Part shown: one piece after another, positions 63,378-64,000 of the stretch
How positions within the stretch are numbered: position 1 is the stretch's first letter
How the letters are laid out: the number at the start of each line of letters is the position of its first letter
From: Mobilicoccus pelagius NBRC 104925
GTDB taxonomy: Bacteria > Actinomycetota > Actinomycetes > Actinomycetales > Dermatophilaceae
Reading direction: 5' to 3'
Assembly: GCF_000247995.1 (NCBI RefSeq)
Contig: NZ_BAFE01000029.1
Span: forward strand, 1 to 64,000
Length of the DNA: 64,000 nt
Notes under the pieces: model-generated
Database searches by the model: none
Told to the model about the DNA's origin: nothing
Seen by the model: the letters and a program-made list of their open reading frames with translations, nothing else
Made by a program: the position numbers and the translations under genes

Positions 63378-64000
63378 TCACTCGACGGTGACGGACTTGG
63401 CGAGGTTGCGCGGCTGGTCGACGTCGAGGCCCTTGGCAGCGGCGAGCTCGGCGGCGAACACCTGCAGCGGGACGATCGTGAGCAGCGGCGCGAGGAGCGG
63501 GCTCGTCGCGGGGACGCTGATGACCTCGTCGGCGAACGGCACGACGGCCTCGTCGCCCTCCTCGGCGATGACGAGCGTGCGGGCACCACGGGCGCGGATC
63601 TCCTGGATGTTGGAGACGACCTTGTCGTGGAGGCTGTACGGCGTCGTCGGCGAGGGCACGACGATGAACACCGGCTGGCCGGGCTCGATGAGCGCGATCG
63701 GGCCGTGCTTGAGCTCGCCCGCGGCGAAGCCCTCCGCGTGGATGTAGGCGATCTCCTTGAGCTTGAGCGCACCTTCGAGGGCGATCGGGTAGCCGACGTG
63801 GCGACCGAGGAAGAGGACCGACCGCGTGTCGGCCATGAACCGGGCGATCTCGCGGACGCGGTCCATGCGGCCGAGGAGGTCCTCGACCTTGGCGGGCACC
63901 TCGTGGAGCTCCCGCATGACCTGCTGGGCCTGCTCGGCGTGCGTGCCACCCCGCAGCTGGGCGAGGTAGAGGCCGAGGACGTAGCAGGCGGTGATCTGGG
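63378..64000 (-). CDS. glmS: Glutamine--fructose-6-phosphate aminotransferase (isomerizing), C-terminal part (runs off the right edge)
   Basis: GlmS makes glucosamine 6-phosphate for cell-wall synthesis. The visible 206 residues are the second sugar-isomerase (SIS) half: 'VLFLGRHVGYPIALEGALKLK' (part), 'EIAYIHAEGFAAGELKHGPIA' (part) with the active-site Lys/Glu region, and the invariant C-terminus 'DVDQPRNLAKSVTVE'. The glutaminase domain and start lie outside the window, on the right. acpS follows 78 bases downstream. Confidence 0.96.
   Translation of the reverse strand, partial: QITACYVLGLYLAQLRGGTHAEQAQQVMRELHEVPAKVEDLLGRMDRVREIARFMADTRSVLFLGRHVGYPIALEGALKLKEIAYIHAEGFAAGELKHGPIALIEPGQPVFIVVPSPTTPYSLHDKVVSNIQEIRARGARTLVIAEEGDEAVVPFADEVISVPATSPLLAPLLTIVPLQVFAAELAAAKGLDVDQPRNLAKSVTVE

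Noticed and set aside
1-64000. CRISPR arrays, insertion sequences, prophage, toxin-antitoxin, defence or biosynthetic gene clusters
   Set aside because: No regularly spaced repeats, transposase or integrase motifs, nuclease/helicase defence modules or multi-domain synthases were seen on either strand.

Overview
This 64 kb window is a contiguous piece of a very GC-rich (roughly 70 percent by eye) actinobacterial chromosome. Gene content and order point to a non-mycolate actinobacterium, most likely in or near the order Micrococcales; I cannot name the genus. Pointers are the murB-hadB-hadA-rpmG-tRNA-Met-tRNA-Thr block, the glmS-acpS-nnrD-tsaE-tsaB-rimI-tsaD block, a menaquinone plus 14-gene complex I cluster, korAB, many GTG starts, and very many promoters of the TANNNT-6-nt-start-codon (leaderless) type. 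No CRISPR array, insertion sequence, prophage, rRNA or recognisable defence system is visible.

Layout. 1-4140, minus strand: murB (cut by the left edge), two hot-dog dehydratase subunits, rpmG, tRNA-Met, tRNA-Thr, and a biotin ECF transporter operon bioY-bioM-bioN. 4483-7487, plus: the proton-pumping transhydrogenase pntA-pntB. 7567-11406, minus: aroQ, a NiaP-like transporter and malic enzyme. 11648-23251, mixed: a catalase-fold protein, a divergent crotonase, a secreted protein, a cytosolic metal-receptor-like protein, tRNA-Tyr, yajQ, an auxin-efflux-type carrier, an acyl-CoA synthetase, an MFS carrier coupled to a MOSC protein, asparaginase and glycerate kinase. 23354-28500: htpX diverging from korA-korB-rarD.

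From 28740 to the right edge everything is on the minus strand. Read in transcription order it is: glmS (cut by the edge), acpS, nnrD, an alpha/beta hydrolase, tsaE, tsaB, rimI, tsaD, a NagZ-type lipoprotein, a PfkB-fold protein, menD, an Eis-like acetyltransferase, menF, menG, a menJ-like reductase, nuoABCDEFGHIJKLMN, a polyprenyl diphosphate synthase and a TetR regulator. Functionally this is a respiratory supercluster: the men genes make the naphthoquinone head, the polyprenyl synthase the tail, MenG methylates, the MenJ-like enzyme probably saturates the tail, and complex I reduces the finished quinone. KorAB supplies reduced ferredoxin from 2-oxoglutarate, and transhydrogenase and malic enzyme feed the pyridine nucleotide pool.

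The main points for a second look are: a one-base frameshift in nuoF that removes the N3 iron-sulfur ligands from the reading frame; a perfect dyad resembling a DtxR/IdeR iron box over the korA promoter; the large set of leaderless promoters, which change several start-codon choices; a small repeat-containing ORF overlapping the menG start by ATGA; a PfkB-fold protein without the catalytic aspartate; and a histidine-bearing insertion in NuoM. Most of the window is otherwise ordinary housekeeping sequence.
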